This document shows positions 5,761 through 7,922 of a stretch of DNA of 7,922 bases, in pieces. This DNA is from Muribaculaceae bacterium (GTDB taxonomy: Bacteria > Bacteroidota > Bacteroidia > Bacteroidales > Muribaculaceae), in contig JAIDJJ010000089.1 of NCBI GenBank assembly GCA_029052265.1, forward strand, positions 1 to 7,922. The letters are read 5' to 3'. The position numbers and the translations under genes were made by a program. Positions within the stretch are counted from its first letter, which is position 1; each line of letters starts with the position of its first letter. The notes beneath the pieces are model-generated. The model was given only the letters and a program-made list of their open reading frames with translations, ran no database searches and was not told the DNA's origin.

Positions 5761-7695
5761 ATGATATTCAAATATACCGCCTTGACGGCTTATATAGGGG
5801 TGACGGTTTCTTTGGGTATCGCCACCTTTTTATCTCCAACCGTATATGGCTCGCTATGGTTTTTCTTTTTGTGGGGAATGTTTGCAGCGGTTCTGGTTGC
5901 GGCGATGGCACTGTCGAAAATGTGGCGTAACGGAGGGGCATTTCTGCTTCATCTGTCGTTTCTCGCAATGCTGGGAGGCGGTTTGTGCACGTGGCTTACC
6001 CGGGAAAACGGTAGGATGAAGATCGCTCCGGGTAAAGAAGTGACAAGCTTTGTGTCTGAAGAAGGGGTGTCGCATAAGCTGCCTGTGCCGATTGCTTTGG
6101 AGAGATTCGAGATTGTTTATTATCCCGGCGGAGAGGTGCCTCGCGATTATGTATCCGCTCTACTTATGGATGGGCTGAGGCGTGACACCGTGTCAATGAA
6201 CCGTATTGTGGATATTGAAGGTTACCGCCTTTGTCAGGCATCATACGGGAGCGATGGCTCGACAGTGTTGTCTGTGAATCATGATCCCTATGGGATACCG
6301 CTTTCATATGCTGGCTATGTACTTTTTGCCATCGGTGGCTGTTGGCTTCTTGTCGCGCGGCGAGGGCGTTTCCGTTCTCTTCTCCGCGCTATCGTTGTTT
6401 TGCCTCTTCTTGCCGTTTCTTCCTTATCGGCAGATGCTTCTTCGCATATGGCTTCATCCCTGAAGGTTGCGGGGGTGCCGAAGGCAACGGCAGATTCCCT
6501 GCGCTGGCAGCAGGTGGTGTATGGCGGAAGCGTTGTAACCTTCAACACGCTTGCCCGCGATGTGGTGACCAAGATTTACGGAAATCCATGGTTTCGCGGA
6601 CTGACTCCGGAGCAGACAGTGCTTTCTTTCCGTTTGTTCCCGGATGTTTGGAAAGACCAGCCTGTAATACGGATAAAAGACAGGGTGCTACGGGAGTCGA
6701 TTGGTGTGGAAGGGGAATATGCCTCTTTTTCCGATTTGTTTGATTCGGTCGGCAATTATCGAGTGTCGGCACTCTATTTCAAGCTTGGCGAACGTCAGTA
6801 CAGGGCGATCGAGGAGCTTGATGAGAAAGCAGGGATAATACTCACCCTTCTTTCGGGGGAGCTTATTGTTGCAGCTCCGGATTCTCCCTTGTCTGAGAGC
6901 CGTGTAAATCTCGAACTGCTTTATAATTCACTTCCTTTTGGTACCCTGATATTCATATTGCTTTTTTCCGCTTTTATTTTGTCGGCGGCGGGATTGATTG
7001 TGAGGCGATATAAGGAAGGGATGCATAAGATCTCGGTTGGGGTTCTTGGGCTTGCATTGATAGCTTCAGTGGCTAATTTTGCAATGCAGTGGATATTGTC
7101 GGAGCGTTTTCCCATGGCGAATACCTACGAGACTTTGCAGTTTGCAGTGCTTGTGATCGAGGTGCTCTCGTTGCTTGTGGCACGCCGGGGAGATGTGCTT
7201 TTCCCATTGGCGGTGCTCGGGAGCGGAGCCTTGGCGCTTGTGGCACATTTGATGGAAATGAATCCTGTCGTTACGCCGTTGATGCCGGTGCTTCATTCCC
7301 CGTGGCTTTCGCTTCATGTGTCGCTTGTGATGACATCATATGCCCTTTTAGGATTCACATTCATGATAGCGTTGGCGGCGGTTATAACCGGGGATACGGA
7401 TGGGAAATACTATCGGCTGTCGCTTGCCATGCTTTATCCCGGGACATGGCTGCTTGGGCTTGGGATCTTTTCGGGAGCTGTGTGGGCTAACGTAAGCTGG
7501 GGGCAATATTGGAGCTGGGATCCCAAGGAGACATGGGCGCTTATAACGCTTTTTGTATATGCACTCCCTCTCCACCGTGGTTTGCTCCGCACACCCCGCG
7601 CTTATCATATCTACCTTCTTTTCGCCATCCTTTCCATCGCCATGACCTATTTCGGCGTCAATTACATGAACTCCCTCCATGCCTATTCAAATTAG
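5761..7695 (+). CDS. ccsBA: Fused CcsB-CcsA cytochrome c synthetase (System II)
   Basis: The product is a 644-residue integral membrane protein that carries haem outward and ligates it to CxxCH cysteines. The N-terminal ResB/CcsB-like part (1-200) has three membrane helices (about 5-25, 31-51, 58-79), a periplasmic loop and a fourth helix (about 180-198). A hydrophobic stretch (207-225) leads into a second periplasmic region (about 226-390). The CcsA part follows: helix 393-413, PMANTYETLQF (451-461), LHSPWLSLHVSL (511-522), the haem-binding WWD motif WGQYWSWDPKET (580-591), ALPLHRG (601-607) and a terminal MNSLHAY (636-642). Candidate haem histidines are His64 and His605 in membrane and His519 and His640 on the outer face, the four seen in Helicobacter CcsBA. 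It is much shorter than that roughly 930-residue fusion because the ResB periplasmic region is reduced. Upstream genes encode two potential clients. AT-rich bases, not a Shine-Dalgarno, precede ATG 5761. Confidence 0.92.
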   Translation: MIFKYTALTAYIGVTVSLGIATFLSPTVYGSLWFFFLWGMFAAVLVAAMALSKMWRNGGAFLLHLSFLAMLGGGLCTWLTRENGRMKIAPGKEVTSFVSEEGVSHKLPVPIALERFEIVYYPGGEVPRDYVSALLMDGLRRDTVSMNRIVDIEGYRLCQASYGSDGSTVLSVNHDPYGIPLSYAGYVLFAIGGCWLLVARRGRFRSLLRAIVVLPLLAVSSLSADASSHMASSLKVAGVPKATADSLRWQQVVYGGSVVTFNTLARDVVTKIYGNPWFRGLTPEQTVLSFRLFPDVWKDQPVIRIKDRVLRESIGVEGEYASFSDLFDSVGNYRVSALYFKLGERQYRAIEELDEKAGIILTLLSGELIVAAPDSPLSESRVNLELLYNSLPFGTLIFILLFSAFILSAAGLIVRRYKEGMHKISVGVLGLALIASVANFAMQWILSERFPMANTYETLQFAVLVIEVLSLLVARRGDVLFPLAVLGSGALALVAHLMEMNPVVTPLMPVLHSPWLSLHVSLVMTSYALLGFTFMIALAAVITGDTDGKYYRLSLAMLYPGTWLLGLGIFSGAVWANVSWGQYWSWDPKETWALITLFVYALPLHRGLLRTPRAYHIYLLFAILSIAMTYFGVNYMNSLHAYSN

Positions 7696-7699
7696 CGGC

Positions 7700-7748
7700 A
7701 TCGGGCTGAAATAGCGCCGGAAAATCGGGCTGAAATCGGGCGGGAAAT
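7700..7748. repeat. Imperfect repeat of ATCGGGCTGAAAT
   Basis: The 13-mer ATCGGGCTGAAAT occurs exactly at 7700-7712 and 7724-7736. A third, altered copy, ATCGGGCGGGAAAT, lies at 7735-7748. The array starts 5 bp after the ccsBA stop codon. Its function is unknown. Confidence 0.8.
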
Positions 7749-7765
7749 CGCCCCGATGGGGCGAT
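7747..7765. repeat. Perfect GC-rich hairpin
   Basis: ATCGCCCC (7747-7754) pairs perfectly with GGGGCGAT (7758-7765) around a 3-nt GAT loop. It begins 52 bp after the ccsBA stop. It could stabilise the mRNA 3' end or pause RNA polymerase, but no U tract follows. Confidence 0.7.
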
Positions 7766-7800
7766 CACGCAACAAAAAAAGCGGCTCCTTGCCATGCCGA

Positions 7801-7837
7801 CTGCCTTTTGGCTCGTTTCAAAGCGAGCAAAAGGCGG
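7801..7837. repeat. Long stem-loop with one bulge
   Basis: GCCTTTT (7803-7809) pairs with AAAAGGC (7829-7835). After a bulged G7810, GCTCG (7811-7815) pairs with CGAGC (7824-7828), leaving an 8-nt loop. C7801 and T7802 can extend the stem with G7837 and G7836. The structure is strong, but CAAATATG follows rather than a T run, so a rho-independent terminator on the + strand is doubtful. Confidence 0.6.
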
Positions 7838-7844
7838 CAAATAT

Positions 7845-7870
7845 GGGAGGGCACTGAAAAAGTCCCTTCC
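7845..7870. mobile_element. Possible insertion-sequence end (hairpin GGGCACTGAAAAAGTCCC)
   Basis: GGGAGGG and ACT (7845-7851, 7853-7855) pair with AGT and CCCTTCC (7861-7863, 7864-7870) around GAAAA, with C7852 bulged and one G-T pair. The core GCACTGAAAAAGTCCC resembles, from memory, terminal sequences of IS1182-like elements in Bacteroidota. The AT-rich leader ending AAGAGAAAA at the window edge would suit a transposase start just beyond. No transposase is visible, so this is a guess; a plain hairpin is the alternative. Confidence 0.25.
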
Positions 7871-7922
7871 TGAGGTATAGGCTTAAATTTAATCGATTCA
7901 ATCGGCACATATCAAGAGAAAA

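Larger units (their letters stand above)
7696..7922. other. Terminal intergenic region without a supported gene
   Basis: These 227 bp contain an imperfect GC-richer repeat (7700-7748), a perfect hairpin (7747-7765), a seven-A run (7774-7780), a long hairpin (7801-7837) and a third hairpin (7845-7870), then AT-rich sequence to the window edge. No hairpin is followed by a T run on the + strand, so I see no canonical intrinsic terminator for ccsBA. The base composition differs from the AT-rich spacers upstream. Confidence 0.7.

Noticed and set aside
7747..7837. Intrinsic terminator for ccsBA
   Set aside because: The stems are good, but neither is followed by a T run on the + strand. The A7 run at 7774-7780 reads as T7 on the minus strand, but only after a weak stem there.
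7658..7840. 60-codon minus-strand frame over the end of ccsBA and the tail
   Set aside because: It spans hairpins and repeats and overlaps the conserved CcsA C-terminus; nothing supports coding.

Overview
The window reads as a chromosomal segment of a Bacteroidales gut-type bacterium (Bacteroidota; my guess is the Muribaculaceae/Bacteroides side, not proven). The reasons are near-absent Shine-Dalgarno sequences, one TAnnTTTG-type -7 promoter element, AT-rich heptameric intergenic repeats, acidic residues just after the lipoprotein cysteines, and proteins that resemble families I know from this group: a circularly permuted imelysin and a compact fused CcsBA. All recognised genes lie on the + strand.

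Layout. Positions 2-1105 hold the 3' part of a lipoprotein gene for a circularly permuted imelysin-like protein; the window opens on what looks like its lipobox cysteine. Seven bases later (1113-2537) comes a DUF1111-type di-heme oxidoreductase lipoprotein with two CxxCH haem sites. A 123-bp gap carries a strictly phased array of 15 heptamers. Then follow an OprP/O-like outer-membrane porin (2661-3872), a single-CxxCH cytochrome c lipoprotein (3872-4585, start overlapping the porin stop) and a protein of three tandem YjgF/Rid-like units with chorismatase-like architecture (4578-5675, 8-bp overlap). After an 85-bp gap with a Bacteroidales -7 element and an AT-rich inverted repeat lies a fused CcsB-CcsA cytochrome c synthetase (5761-7695). 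The last 227 bp (7696-7922) show no gene but hold an imperfect repeat and three hairpins; the last hairpin may be the edge of an insertion sequence beyond the window.

How they fit together (inference). The locus makes two covalent c-type haem lipoproteins, and CcsBA next door is the enzyme that would attach haem to them. Imelysin-like proteins and DUF1111 di-haem proteins are recurrent neighbours in iron-responsive loci of other bacteria. The lipoproteins may act at the outer membrane, beside the porin, in iron (or other metal) acquisition or redox chemistry. The role of the Rid/chorismatase-like protein is not explained by that model. I see no TonB receptor, NrfA/NrfH, EfeU permease, transposase gene, tRNA, rRNA or CRISPR in the window.
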